Source: Sulfuricurvum sp.
GTDB lineage: Bacteria > Campylobacterota > Campylobacteria > Campylobacterales > Sulfurimonadaceae
Length of the DNA stretch: 35,185 nt
Assembly (NCBI RefSeq): GCF_028681615.1
Contig: NZ_JAQUHV010000020.1
Coordinates: 1-35,185, forward strand
Direction of reading: 5' to 3'
The notes beneath the pieces are model-generated. The model worked only from the letters and a program-made list of their open reading frames with translations. It was not told the DNA's origin and did no database searches. Positions 1 through 7,557 of the stretch are shown here, piece after piece. A program made the position numbers and the translations under genes. Within the stretch, counting starts at the first letter, position 1. Each line of letters opens with the position of its first letter.

Positions 1-2
1 CC

Positions 3-203
3 AAAGCCGCATTTCTATCAGCCAGAAACGATGCATATGCCAATATCGCTATTATTGCGTCAGGACTAATGACGATATATTCGGCTTCAATGTGGCCGGA
101 CTTAGTAGTAGGAATTGGAATTTTTGCAATGAATCTCGATGCAGCTAAAGCTGTGTTTAAAGCCGCAAAAAAAGAAAAACAAGCCCTTAATCCATTAAGC
201 TGA
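3..203 (+). CDS. Cation diffusion facilitator (CDF) family transporter, C-terminal end (partial)
   Basis: An open frame enters from the left edge and ends with TGA at 201-203, giving 66 residues. It contains SARNDAYANIAIIASG, then MWPDLVVGIGIFAMNLDAA, a pattern typical of the last membrane segments of CDF cation exporters of the DMF5/CzcD-like group. These proteins move divalent metal ions or protons out of the cytoplasm. The tail KAAKKEKQALNPLS is short, so a long cytoplasmic C-terminal domain is absent. Substrate cannot be told from this piece. Together with the RND efflux operon at the other end of the window it suggests metal or envelope-stress cargo, but that link is inference. The start lies outside the window. 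Confidence 0.8.
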   Translation, partial: KAAFLSARNDAYANIAIIASGLMTIYSASMWPDLVVGIGIFAMNLDAAKAVFKAAKKEKQALNPLS

Positions 204-241
204 AGAAATGCAAATTGTTCATTTACAGAACCATATAGGCC

Positions 242-380
242 AATCTATTACGAAAATCAAGTGTTTTCCGCACACTCTCCCCTACTCTACAATTAAATAC
301 TAAAAATATGCAATAATCTATACGAAAAACCCTATCGGAATGATATAATAGTCGGATACTAAAATTTGAGGTTTTCCGAC
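242..380 (+). promoter_or_regulatory. Resolvase upstream region: direct repeats, inverted repeat and promoter; possible res/operator
   Basis: AATCTAT(T)ACGAAAA occurs twice in direct orientation (242-256 and 315-328). The first copy is followed by TTTTCCGCA (264-272), forming an imperfect inverted repeat. A second inverted repeat, GTCGGA (351-356) and TCCGAC (375-380), ends exactly at the resolvase ATG. TATAAT at 344-349 is a good -10 box. Serine resolvases usually bind imperfect inverted repeats in front of their own gene, so this could be a res site and autoregulatory region. No binding data exist, and the repeats are short. Confidence 0.45.
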
Positions 381-950
381 ATGCTAATAGGATATATGAG
401 AGTTTCAACCGATGGTGATCGCCAAAGTACCGATTTACAACGTGATGCATTGATAAGTGCCGGAGTGGATGAGCGTAATATTTTCGAAGACAAAGCATCC
501 GGAGCCAAAGATGATCGTGTTGGCTTAACAAAAGCGTTAGAGTATGTAAAAGAGGGAGATGTATTAGTCGTTTGGAAATTGGATCGGTTAGGCAGATCCC
601 TACCCCACTTGATTGAAATTATTTCACAACTCAAATCTAAAGGTGTCGGATTCAGATCTTTGACCGAGGGGATGGACACCTCCAGCCCGTCCGGAGAGTT
701 GCTGTTTCATGTATTCGGAGCACTGGCACAGTTTGAACGCTCATTAATCCAAGAGAGAGTAAATGCCGGATTGGCAGCAGCGAGAAAAAGAGGACGTATC
801 GGTGGACGACCACGAGCAATACCTCAAGAGAAGATGGATACTATTTTGGAGGCATTGAATAATGGGATGTCTAAAGCAGCAGTTTGTCGCACTTTTGAAG
901 TTAAGCGATCGACTTTGATTGATAGTCTCAATCGTACTAAAACGATTTAG
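381..950 (+). CDS. Serine recombinase, resolvase/invertase family
   Basis: This is a small serine site-specific recombinase of 189 residues, the usual size for Tn3-type resolvases and DNA invertases. The start is taken at ATG 381 because the protein then begins MLIGYMRVST, as in the family; a TTG 15 bases upstream is less likely. The catalytic serine is S9 in RVST, with partner arginines at R7 and in LDRLGRS (about 67-73). The long E-helix follows (ALAQFERSLIQERVNAG), and a C-terminal helix-turn-helix (about 150-185, AAVCRTFEVKRSTL) contacts DNA. It probably resolves plasmid multimers or transposition cointegrates. No transposase is adjacent. The repeats just upstream could be its site. Confidence 0.9.
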   Translation: MLIGYMRVSTDGDRQSTDLQRDALISAGVDERNIFEDKASGAKDDRVGLTKALEYVKEGDVLVVWKLDRLGRSLPHLIEIISQLKSKGVGFRSLTEGMDTSSPSGELLFHVFGALAQFERSLIQERVNAGLAAARKRGRIGGRPRAIPQEKMDTILEALNNGMSKAAVCRTFEVKRSTLIDSLNRTKTI

Positions 951-995
951 TAGAAAAATAAAAGCAATCCGTCATATCAGATAAAATATAAATCT

Positions 996-3900
996 TTACT
1001 CTCCTGCCAACTCATTCGCAATCATCTCAGCCTGTTTCAAGACCGTCTCGGTTGCCAACATCTGCATATCCGGTGGATAACCAAATTGGCGGAGGGTTCT
1101 TTTTACGATTACCTTTAGTTTGGATCGGACACTCTCTTTGATTGTCCAGTCGATACTGGCATTTTCTCGCACTCTCTGCGTTAGAACAACGGCAAGCTCT
1201 CGTAAAACATCTTTTTCCATAACTTCTTTAGCGCTATCATTGTTAGCGATGGCAGTATAAAATGCGTATTCAAAGTCTGTTAAACCCATCGCTTTAGGCT
1301 CTTCATCCATTTGATGAATATCTTTACTGAGCTTGATGAGTTCTTCAATAACTTCAGCTGCCGTAATGATTTTGTTATGATATTTTTTGATCGAGTTTTC
1401 CAACATCTCCATAAGCGATTTGCTTTGTACGAGATTCGTTTTCATCCTCGTTTTAATCTCGTCATTGAGAAGTTTTTTCAACACTTCCAAGGCGATATTT
1501 TTATGTTTCATCCCTTGAACTTCGAGCAAGAATTCTTCCGATAGAACAGAGATATCAGGCTTTTTAATTCCTGATGCATCAAAAATATCGATTACTTGCT
1601 CTGTTACGAGGGCTTGATCGATGACCTGACGGATAGTAGTTTCTAACTCTTCATCTGTAAGACCGCCACCAGTACCATTGAACTTTACGAGTCGTGCTTT
1701 TACTGCTTGAAAAAATGAAACTTCATCTTTTACATCCATCGCCTCATCATGGGGAACAGCAATAGCAAATGCCGATGAGAGTGCAGTTACTTCATCTATG
1801 TATCTTTTTTTGCCATCTTCGAGACCCAAAACATGCTCTTCCGCTTCAAGGATCAAAGTTAATTTCCCTCTGGTATCTGCTTCAAAGTAATGCTCATATG
1901 CGAATCCATGATACATTTGAGAGACCACTTCTAACTTTTCCAACATCAGTGCAACGGCTTGCTCTTGTGCAAGTGCCGGATCACCTTTTCCGCCACTATC
2001 GCTGTAAAACGATAACGCTTTTTTGAGATCACTTGCAATTCCCAGATAATCTACAACCAATCCAGCAGGCTTATCACCATAAACCCGATTAACCCGTGCA
2101 ATCGCCTGCATGAGGTTATGCCCTTTCATAGGCTTATCGATATAAAGCGTGTGCATCGATGGCGCATCAAATCCAGTCAGCCACATATCCCGTACAATGA
2201 CAAGTTTGAGTTCATCACTCGTATCTTTCATACGGTTTGCCAAATCGCGTCTTTGCTGTTTCGTCGTATGATGTTTGGCTAATGATGGACCATCGCTAGA
2301 ACTGGCTGTCATAATCACTTTGATAACACCCTTATCCAGATCATCGTTATGCCAGTGAGGGCGAAGCTTGATTATCTCCTCATAGAGCCTTGTAGCTATC
2401 CTTCTACTCATAGCAACGATCATCCCTTTACCATCAAATACTTCTTGACGTGCTTCAAAGTGCGTAACAATATCGTTTGCTACCTCTTTAACGCGATTTT
2501 CGCTTCCGATCAGGGCTTCGAGTTGGGTCCATTTTGCTTTGGCTTTTTGGGTTTCACTTAAATCATCATTACCAAGCTCATCATCGAGCTCTTTAACGAG
2601 CTTTTTACCTTCATCGCTTAGCTGTATTTTTGCAAGTCGGCTTTCATAGTAAATTTTAACCGTTGCACCATCCTCAACCGCTTGGGAAATATCATAGATA
2701 TCGACATAATTACCAAACACGGCAGGTGTGTTTACATCGCTACTTTCAATCGGAGTCCCCGTAAATCCAAGATAGGTGGCATTAGGCAATGCATCTCTGA
2801 GGTATTTTGCAAATCCATAAACGATTTTCTTACCGATAACATTTCCATCTTGATCTTTATCATCAACCGTTTTGGGTTTAAAACCATATTGCGTTCGGTG
2901 CGCTTCATCGGCGATAACGATGATATTTCGTCGATCTGAGAGTTCATCATAAACATTTCCCTCTTCGGGCTGAAACTTTTGGATCGTGGTAAAGATCACC
3001 CCACCGCTCGCAACTTTGAGTTTTTGTTTGAGATCGTCTCGGTTTTCTATCTGCACAGGCTCTTGTCGAAGCAGATTTCCACAACCGGCAAAAGTATCAA
3101 ATAGCTGATCATCCAAATCATTTCTATCAGTGATCACTAAGATGGTTGGGTTATTGAGAGCTAGGACGATTTTACCCGTATAAAACACCATAGAGAGTGA
3201 CTTTCCGCTCCCTTGGGTATGCCATACAACACCCCCTTTTTTATCTCCGCCCTCACTACTAGCCTTGATGGTTCGCTCTACTGCTTTATTGACGGCATAG
3301 TATTGATGATAGGCAGCCAATTTTTTGACCGTCTCGATGGTGACGATACCGTTTTTATCCTCTTTTTTGCTTTTCTCATACACGATGAAACTGCGTACCA
3401 GATCGAGCAATGTCATTGGATTCAACATACCCTTGATCAGTGTTTCGAGTTGCGGAACGAGCTTGGAAGCTTCACTGATACCATCACCGCTTTTCCATGT
3501 CATATAACGGCTAAAGCCCGCTGATATCGTCCCCGCTTTTGCTTCGATACCATCGCTGATCACACAAAAAGCATTGTAGGTAAAAAGAGAGGGGATAAGT
3601 GCTTTGTAGGTGCCGATCTGATTATGAGCCGTTTTGATCGTAGCGTTTTCATCCACAGCATTTTTGAGCTCAATCACGACCAACGGCAAACCGTTTACAA
3701 AGAGAATTAAATCGGGGCGTTTGTTGATCCCATTTTCAACGATAGTGAATTGATTCGATACGATAAAATCATTACGGCTTACATCATCGAAATCGATAAG
3801 TTTAACTATCTCTCCACGAGTCACACCATCTCTTTGCACTTCAACCGTTATACCCTCGATAAGCATCTTATGAAAAATCTCATTATCGCTCAAAAGTTCT

Positions 3901-4139
3901 GTGGATCTGAGTCTTTGACATTGTTTTACCGCATATTCGAGCAGATCATATTCGAGTGTCGGATTAATAACCGAAAGTGCGTTTTGGAGCTTTTCTTTTA
4001 ATATCACATCTTCAAAAGAGTTCCGAAGAGGTGTCTGGCTATCCGGTGCGATATTGGGTGCATAGATATATTCATACCCTAGTTTTTCCAGTAGCTCTAT
4101 GGCAAAAAGTTCGATTTCATTTTCGGTTATCTTGGTCAT
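996..4139 (-). CDS. hsdR: Type I restriction enzyme, R (endonuclease/translocase) subunit
   Basis: This is the 1047-residue motor and nuclease subunit of a type I restriction enzyme. It translocates unmodified DNA and cuts it at a distance, working with HsdM and HsdS. The N-terminal PD-(D/E)xK nuclease is visible as RPD (D143) and VIELK (E157, K159). The SF2 helicase motor shows Walker A TQGSGKS (308-314), DEAH at 411-414, then GFTGTPIE and the late motif QAIARVNR. The C-terminal part is helical and probably binds HsdM. Length is normal and the frame is intact. It is separated from hsdS by about 6.5 kb of other defence genes, all on the same strand. It may be transcribed from the cassette promoter at about 6600 or from one nearer; none is obvious in the 95-base gap upstream. 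Confidence 0.96.
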   Translation of the reverse strand: MTKITENEIELFAIELLEKLGYEYIYAPNIAPDSQTPLRNSFEDVILKEKLQNALSVINPTLEYDLLEYAVKQCQRLRSTELLSDNEIFHKMLIEGITVEVQRDGVTRGEIVKLIDFDDVSRNDFIVSNQFTIVENGINKRPDLILFVNGLPLVVIELKNAVDENATIKTAHNQIGTYKALIPSLFTYNAFCVISDGIEAKAGTISAGFSRYMTWKSGDGISEASKLVPQLETLIKGMLNPMTLLDLVRSFIVYEKSKKEDKNGIVTIETVKKLAAYHQYYAVNKAVERTIKASSEGGDKKGGVVWHTQGSGKSLSMVFYTGKIVLALNNPTILVITDRNDLDDQLFDTFAGCGNLLRQEPVQIENRDDLKQKLKVASGGVIFTTIQKFQPEEGNVYDELSDRRNIIVIADEAHRTQYGFKPKTVDDKDQDGNVIGKKIVYGFAKYLRDALPNATYLGFTGTPIESSDVNTPAVFGNYVDIYDISQAVEDGATVKIYYESRLAKIQLSDEGKKLVKELDDELGNDDLSETQKAKAKWTQLEALIGSENRVKEVANDIVTHFEARQEVFDGKGMIVAMSRRIATRLYEEIIKLRPHWHNDDLDKGVIKVIMTASSSDGPSLAKHHTTKQQRRDLANRMKDTSDELKLVIVRDMWLTGFDAPSMHTLYIDKPMKGHNLMQAIARVNRVYGDKPAGLVVDYLGIASDLKKALSFYSDSGGKGDPALAQEQAVALMLEKLEVVSQMYHGFAYEHYFEADTRGKLTLILEAEEHVLGLEDGKKRYIDEVTALSSAFAIAVPHDEAMDVKDEVSFFQAVKARLVKFNGTGGGLTDEELETTIRQVIDQALVTEQVIDIFDASGIKKPDISVLSEEFLLEVQGMKHKNIALEVLKKLLNDEIKTRMKTNLVQSKSLMEMLENSIKKYHNKIITAAEVIEELIKLSKDIHQMDEEPKAMGLTDFEYAFYTAIANNDSAKEVMEKDVLRELAVVLTQRVRENASIDWTIKESVRSKLKVIVKRTLRQFGYPPDMQMLATETVLKQAEMIANELAGE

Positions 4140-4234
4140 ACTTTAGGACTCCAATCCGTTGATCTCTTCTTCCTTTGAGTTATCTCTATATGCTAGAACA
4201 TTGGATTTTAAGTTGCTACATTTTTTACAATTGT

Positions 4235-4768
4235 TTAGATTTTATTGTTAAGCGTCAAAATATCAATTCCTGAATTTTTAAAATCACTATCATTCGTTAG
4301 CAAAACGAATCCGTTGTCTTTGCACAGATTGACTATCAGTTTATCAGAAAAATCCAAACTGTCAATTACCAACATACTTTCAATTTCTTTCTGATAAATA
4401 CCTGTATCCACTATTTCAAAATCATTTATTATTTTTGCTTTGACTAAAGTATAAATATCATTCTGTGCATCTTGCCCCTCAGTACTATCTCTATATTGTT
4501 TATAATTATATGATTGAGAAGTAAGACCGTTTGTGGTTAAATAATTATTGTACTCAATTTTCATTACCCTATTAACAAACTCTGAAATGACTACAAAATG
4601 GATTGTAAATTTTGTATTTTGTTGTATTAGCTTATTATATACTTGAGAGTATCTTGCTTGCCAGGTAAGATGCGTACTCCAGAAAAGATAAAGAAGTATA
4701 TTCGCATCGAAAAAAATCTTCTTATCCCCTATTGTATGCATATTATTCAAATCATATTTATTCATCAT
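4235..4768 (-). CDS. PIN-domain protein, candidate ribonuclease of the GHKL-STAS-PIN cassette
   Basis: This is a PIN-fold protein of about 177 residues counted from ATG 4768, which overlaps the end of the STAS gene. A longer reading from 4798 exists but lacks support. The acidic active site is readable: FFDANILLYLF (D21), ISEF (E63), a third acidic residue in DFSDK (D142), and LLTNDSDF (D160, D162). PIN proteins are metal-dependent RNases, most often toxins of VapBC type. No VapB-like antitoxin is next to it. Instead it is translationally coupled to a STAS-like protein and a GHKL ATPase, which suggests its activity is gated by that pair (inference). Binding to tRNA, mRNA or phage RNA cannot be judged from sequence. 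Confidence 0.85.
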   Translation of the reverse strand: MMNKYDLNNMHTIGDKKIFFDANILLYLFWSTHLTWQARYSQVYNKLIQQNTKFTIHFVVISEFVNRVMKIEYNNYLTTNGLTSQSYNYKQYRDSTEGQDAQNDIYTLVKAKIINDFEIVDTGIYQKEIESMLVIDSLDFSDKLIVNLCKDNGFVLLTNDSDFKNSGIDILTLNNKI

Positions 4769-5117
4769 CTTCGCCCAATATCTCTTTGATAGACTCAACC
4801 ATTCTTTGTGAATCTTTGAAATAGAGCTTTGCTCCGATTACAACCCTTTTTAAGATGATTTGATCTTCAACTGCCATATCTTCAACCTGTAAACTTTCTT
4901 TGAGTTTTGCATCTTCAAAAGACCCATATAGCTTACCGATAGCACTGTTAAGAAATGCCGATGTGATTGTCGTGACATTTTTGAACGATATCATTGCTTT
5001 TTTATTGCTTTCCAAAGCTTTTTTGATGGCTTCAAAAACTTTTTCACCATCTTCTGGTAACGTACAATTCCCGTTACCTACGATATTAAACACATTAATT
5101 TTTACACTTTCCATCAT
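4758..5117 (-). CDS. STAS-like domain protein (DUF4325 type)
   Basis: The protein has 119 residues and starts at a double ATG behind AGGGATAA. Its pattern suits the DUF4325 STAS-like family: an initial beta strand (KINVFNIVG), a helix with many lysines (EKVFEAIKKALESNKKA), the strand MISFKNVTTI, and the signature region SAFLNSAIGKLYG. STAS proteins act as switch partners; in the sigma-factor partner-switching system a STAS protein is bound or phosphorylated by a GHKL kinase. Here the GHKL gene ends 6 bases upstream and a PIN nuclease gene overlaps downstream. The threonine/serine stretch TTITSAF could hold the phospho-acceptor, but that is inference. DUF4325 proteins have no settled function that I know of. 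Confidence 0.8.
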   Translation of the reverse strand: MMESVKINVFNIVGNGNCTLPEDGEKVFEAIKKALESNKKAMISFKNVTTITSAFLNSAIGKLYGSFEDAKLKESLQVEDMAVEDQIILKRVVIGAKLYFKDSQRMVESIKEILGEDDE

Positions 5118-5123
5118 TTATCC

Positions 5124-5984
5124 CTAAAATAATTCACTCAGATCAATCTCTTCTGCAAAGTGATAAGATGTCGTATCATTGGTTTTGAAAACCATATTGA
5201 TAATAACACCGTCAAAATATGAATCAAGATCAAAATATTCTTCACCACCAGTATCAAGCTGATACATGGCATTTCCACTGATTATCTGTATTTTACCCTT
5301 ATTTTTTGTAATAAAGTCTTTGAGTATCGCCAGTCCTATTCCTCCGGGAGTATCCTTTTTGGTCGTATGTCCTTCTGTTATTGCCCATTTGATAGCTTTT
5401 GCAGAAGGGATCTTTTCGCCAAGGTTATTTTCTATTCTTTTAGCAAATCCTACTCCAGTATCAACTATGGTAAAAATGATCTCATTACGCTGAGGATAAA
5501 ATTGACCACAGGTATAGATAAATTTAGTATCACTGTGTATCTGTGCATTGACAAACATTTCAAAGATTGACTCGCTTATTTTTTTCCTGACTTCCTGACT
5601 CATATTTGGCAGTTCATTTCTGCCAAATAACTCTGTTTGCACATAGTTGCTAAAATATCTGCTGTCAGTAGGTTTTAGCTTAAGATATTTGATAGTTGTG
5701 TGATACGTATCATTGGTATCATCAAACCCAAAATGTGCTAAAAATCTATTCTTTTTCAGTATTATTTGAATATTTGGAGAAACAGTTCCAAATTCAATAA
5801 AATTCCATTCATTTAATCTATCGATAATACCGCCTAAAACCGCACTGAGATTTGCATCAAACCATGTGTCCAAATTGATTTCAATAGTTTCAAACGTATC
5901 ATCTTTATATTTTCCATAAAACTCGATCAGTTTATTGAACCCATCGTAATCATTATGAATGTTGGATAATGTAGCATTGTTCAT
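5124..5984 (-). CDS. GHKL-type ATP-binding protein (HATPase_c)
   Basis: This 286-residue protein carries a C-terminal GHKL ATPase fold. The N box is in FEMFVNAQIHS (N146), the G1 box is DTGVGF (D175), and the G2 box is GGIGLAIL (214-221). No histidine phosphorylation site, membrane segment or receiver is present, so this is not a normal sensor kinase. It looks more like an anti-sigma-type serine kinase or a stand-alone GHKL ATPase. The N-terminal 120 residues have no motif I can name and could be the sensor. The gene starts within the stop of the AbiEi-like gene (TAATG) behind AAGGAA, and it precedes the STAS gene by 6 bases, so the pair is almost certainly made together. Confidence 0.85.
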   Translation of the reverse strand: MNNATLSNIHNDYDGFNKLIEFYGKYKDDTFETIEINLDTWFDANLSAVLGGIIDRLNEWNFIEFGTVSPNIQIILKKNRFLAHFGFDDTNDTYHTTIKYLKLKPTDSRYFSNYVQTELFGRNELPNMSQEVRKKISESIFEMFVNAQIHSDTKFIYTCGQFYPQRNEIIFTIVDTGVGFAKRIENNLGEKIPSAKAIKWAITEGHTTKKDTPGGIGLAILKDFITKNKGKIQIISGNAMYQLDTGGEEYFDLDSYFDGVIINMVFKTNDTTSYHFAEEIDLSELF

Positions 5985-6592
5985 TATGTTTCCTTGCAGA
6001 TTTCTTTGATGGTCTCGTAGATCCAGTCCGTTGATGTTTTCGTATCTGTTAGGATCTTGCCAAACATCTTCTCATCGATCTGGCTTCGAATTTTAGTGAT
6101 AACCGTATCTGTGATATGTTCTTTACCGAGTGATCTTAGCGCCTGTACTATCAAAGAACTCTCTTTGTATTTAAACCCTATGTTTTTCAAAGCAGATTTT
6201 TTAAACGCTAGGACTATGTTGTCTTGGATAATATACTCCCTGTTTGGTCCATTACTGAGGTATATATATTTACCGACAATCTGGGTAGAAAGACCCAAGA
6301 TATTGAGCGCCGTATCACCGCTTACTTCGATTTGCCAGTTAAACTTTCTGGCATAAGCATGGGCAATCTTTTCCATATCCGGACTTAGATTTTGTTGCAA
6401 GAGTTTACTGTATTTTGGATAGTCATATATACCGCGAGCCACTCGGCGGATTTTGCCTTTTTGTACTAACTCCGATAGTGCTTTATCTATATTGTCTCTT
6501 GGAAAATCTCTTATAAAATCCATAGATGAAAACGCATACCCATTTCCGTTTCCATATATCTTTGAAAGCACTTGCTCTTGGGTGGATTTCAT
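5984..6592 (-). CDS. AbiEi-like winged-helix protein (DUF6088 type)
   Basis: This 202-residue protein opens with a winged-helix domain (about 1-60): a helix pair SSMDFIRDFPRDNIDKAL, then the wing KGKIRRVARGIYDYP. That wording is typical of the DUF6088/AbiEi antitoxin group. The middle (about 75-150, SGDTALNILGLSTQ, then KYIYLSNG) matches the conserved core seen in AbiEi-type proteins. In AbiE systems this protein represses its own promoter and offsets an AbiEii nucleotidyltransferase toxin. Here no AbiEii follows; a GHKL-STAS-PIN set does. A perfect 10-bp inverted repeat just upstream over the promoter is a likely operator. I infer that it regulates and perhaps controls the PIN toxin cassette. 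Confidence 0.8.
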   Translation of the reverse strand: MKSTQEQVLSKIYGNGNGYAFSSMDFIRDFPRDNIDKALSELVQKGKIRRVARGIYDYPKYSKLLQQNLSPDMEKIAHAYARKFNWQIEVSGDTALNILGLSTQIVGKYIYLSNGPNREYIIQDNIVLAFKKSALKNIGFKYKESSLIVQALRSLGKEHITDTVITKIRSQIDEKMFGKILTDTKTSTDWIYETIKEICKET

Positions 6593-6610
6593 AGTTTATC
6601 CATATTCATT

Positions 6611-6648
6611 TTTTCAGAAAAATATACCATTATTTCTGAAAATTTCAG
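6611..6648 (-). promoter_or_regulatory. Operator/promoter of the AbiEi-GHKL-STAS-PIN cassette
   Basis: A perfect 10-bp inverted repeat lies at 6611-6620 (ttttcagaaa) and 6633-6642 (tttctgaaaa) with a 12-base spacer. A second overlapping palindrome, CTGAAA-A-TTTCAG, covers 6636-6648. On the minus strand the spacer contains the extended -10-like TGGTATATT, so a protein on the repeat would block transcription. AbiEi proteins are known to bind inverted repeats at their own promoter, and the AbiEi-like gene begins 19 bases downstream. The cassette therefore seems independently regulated from the hsd promoter. Confidence 0.6.
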
Positions 6649-6729
6649 GTTAAAAGAATGGACAAAATAAGCTAACTTATTTTCAGTCATTATGCACTCT
6701 TTTTTGTTGAGGAACATGCTTATAACAGG

Positions 6730-7479
6730 TCATTTGGACTGTTTTTCTTTATATGTTTTGTAAATAAACAATGCCATTGAACCTGCCAAATTAACTGCAA
6801 GTTCACCATGTCTCTCTTTTGGCTTAATCTTTGTTTTTGTTGCACCGTGTGCATCACCTAATTTATTTCTCATTACACCAAGTCCACTTATAATTCCATT
6901 CGCACCACCAAGTATTTGTTTAAAAATGCCTTCTTGATGCTGTTCTGGAGCTAAATTTAATAACTTTGCCACCTCTTTATAAAGCTCTGACAATTCCATA
7001 CTATCATTATGATTGATATTCTGTTCCTCTAAAATATGTTTTAACAAACTCTCAATCAAAGTTCTAGCAATGGTTATAGCACCCTCTGGATCACTGTCTT
7101 TTCTTTCAATTGCTTTTTGCCATTGCTGAGAAATATGTACTTCGTCAAAAACTATAATCTCATCAAGCGGGGAAAATGTTTTAAATTCTATTTGATTCAG
7201 TAGCGGTGCGAATTCACTCCAAATGAACTCTCTTCTTTCCTGATAAGAACCAAATTTGCCTTTAATAAAACCCCAAAATTGATTTGTATCTCTGCAAGTT
7301 TTAATCCACTCAGGAAGTAACTTTTGATAGTCATTATTCTTTAGTACTTTTTGTCTTACATAATCATAATAATCAAAACTCCCACCTGTTGCACGACCAA
7401 TTAAACCATTTTCAAGGTACTTTATCAATTCGTAGTCAGTAAGATTATTTATTGTTGTTATTTCATCATTAAAGCTCAT
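6730..7479 (-). CDS. Abortive-infection protein with Abi_C / HEPN-like C-terminus
   Basis: This 249-residue protein ends in a domain recognisable as the abortive infection C-terminus (Abi_C, from memory PF14355). It has the run ITIARTLIESLLKHILEE, then GGANGIISGLG, then MRNKLGDAHG. The last element, R204-N205-x5-H211, has the spacing of a HEPN R-x(4-6)-H ribonuclease motif, so RNA cleavage is plausible. The N-terminal half (1-110) holds no known domain and is likely the sensor part. It starts on an ATG that overlaps the stop of a scar ORF made of hsdR and hsdS fragments. Neighbours are an OLD-type nuclease upstream and the AbiEi cassette downstream. It could act alone or with the OLD protein. 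Confidence 0.75.
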   Translation of the reverse strand: MSFNDEITTINNLTDYELIKYLENGLIGRATGGSFDYYDYVRQKVLKNNDYQKLLPEWIKTCRDTNQFWGFIKGKFGSYQERREFIWSEFAPLLNQIEFKTFSPLDEIIVFDEVHISQQWQKAIERKDSDPEGAITIARTLIESLLKHILEEQNINHNDSMELSELYKEVAKLLNLAPEQHQEGIFKQILGGANGIISGLGVMRNKLGDAHGATKTKIKPKERHGELAVNLAGSMALFIYKTYKEKQSK

Positions 7480-7553
7480 ATCCTCACCCTCACTTCTCCC
7501 CTCAAAAACCTAATAGCGAACAATTCGATTTTATTTTCGATGATTTCAGTCAT
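7476..7553 (-). pseudogene. Chimeric scar: hsdR start fused in frame to hsdS end
   Basis: The gap between the ATPase and Abi genes encodes 25 residues on the minus strand. The first 14, MTEIIENKIELFAI, match the real HsdR N-terminus (MTKITENEIELFAI) at 11 of 14 positions. The last part, RGEVRVRI, matches the HsdS C-terminus GGEVRVEW, and GAAGTGAGGGTG is shared at the base level with the intact hsdS end. The piece is in frame from ATG to TGA and the TGA overlaps the next ATG. It reads as a footprint of a recombination or insertion event at the old hsdS-hsdR junction, not as a working gene. Confidence 0.75.
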
Positions 7554-7557
7554 TATG

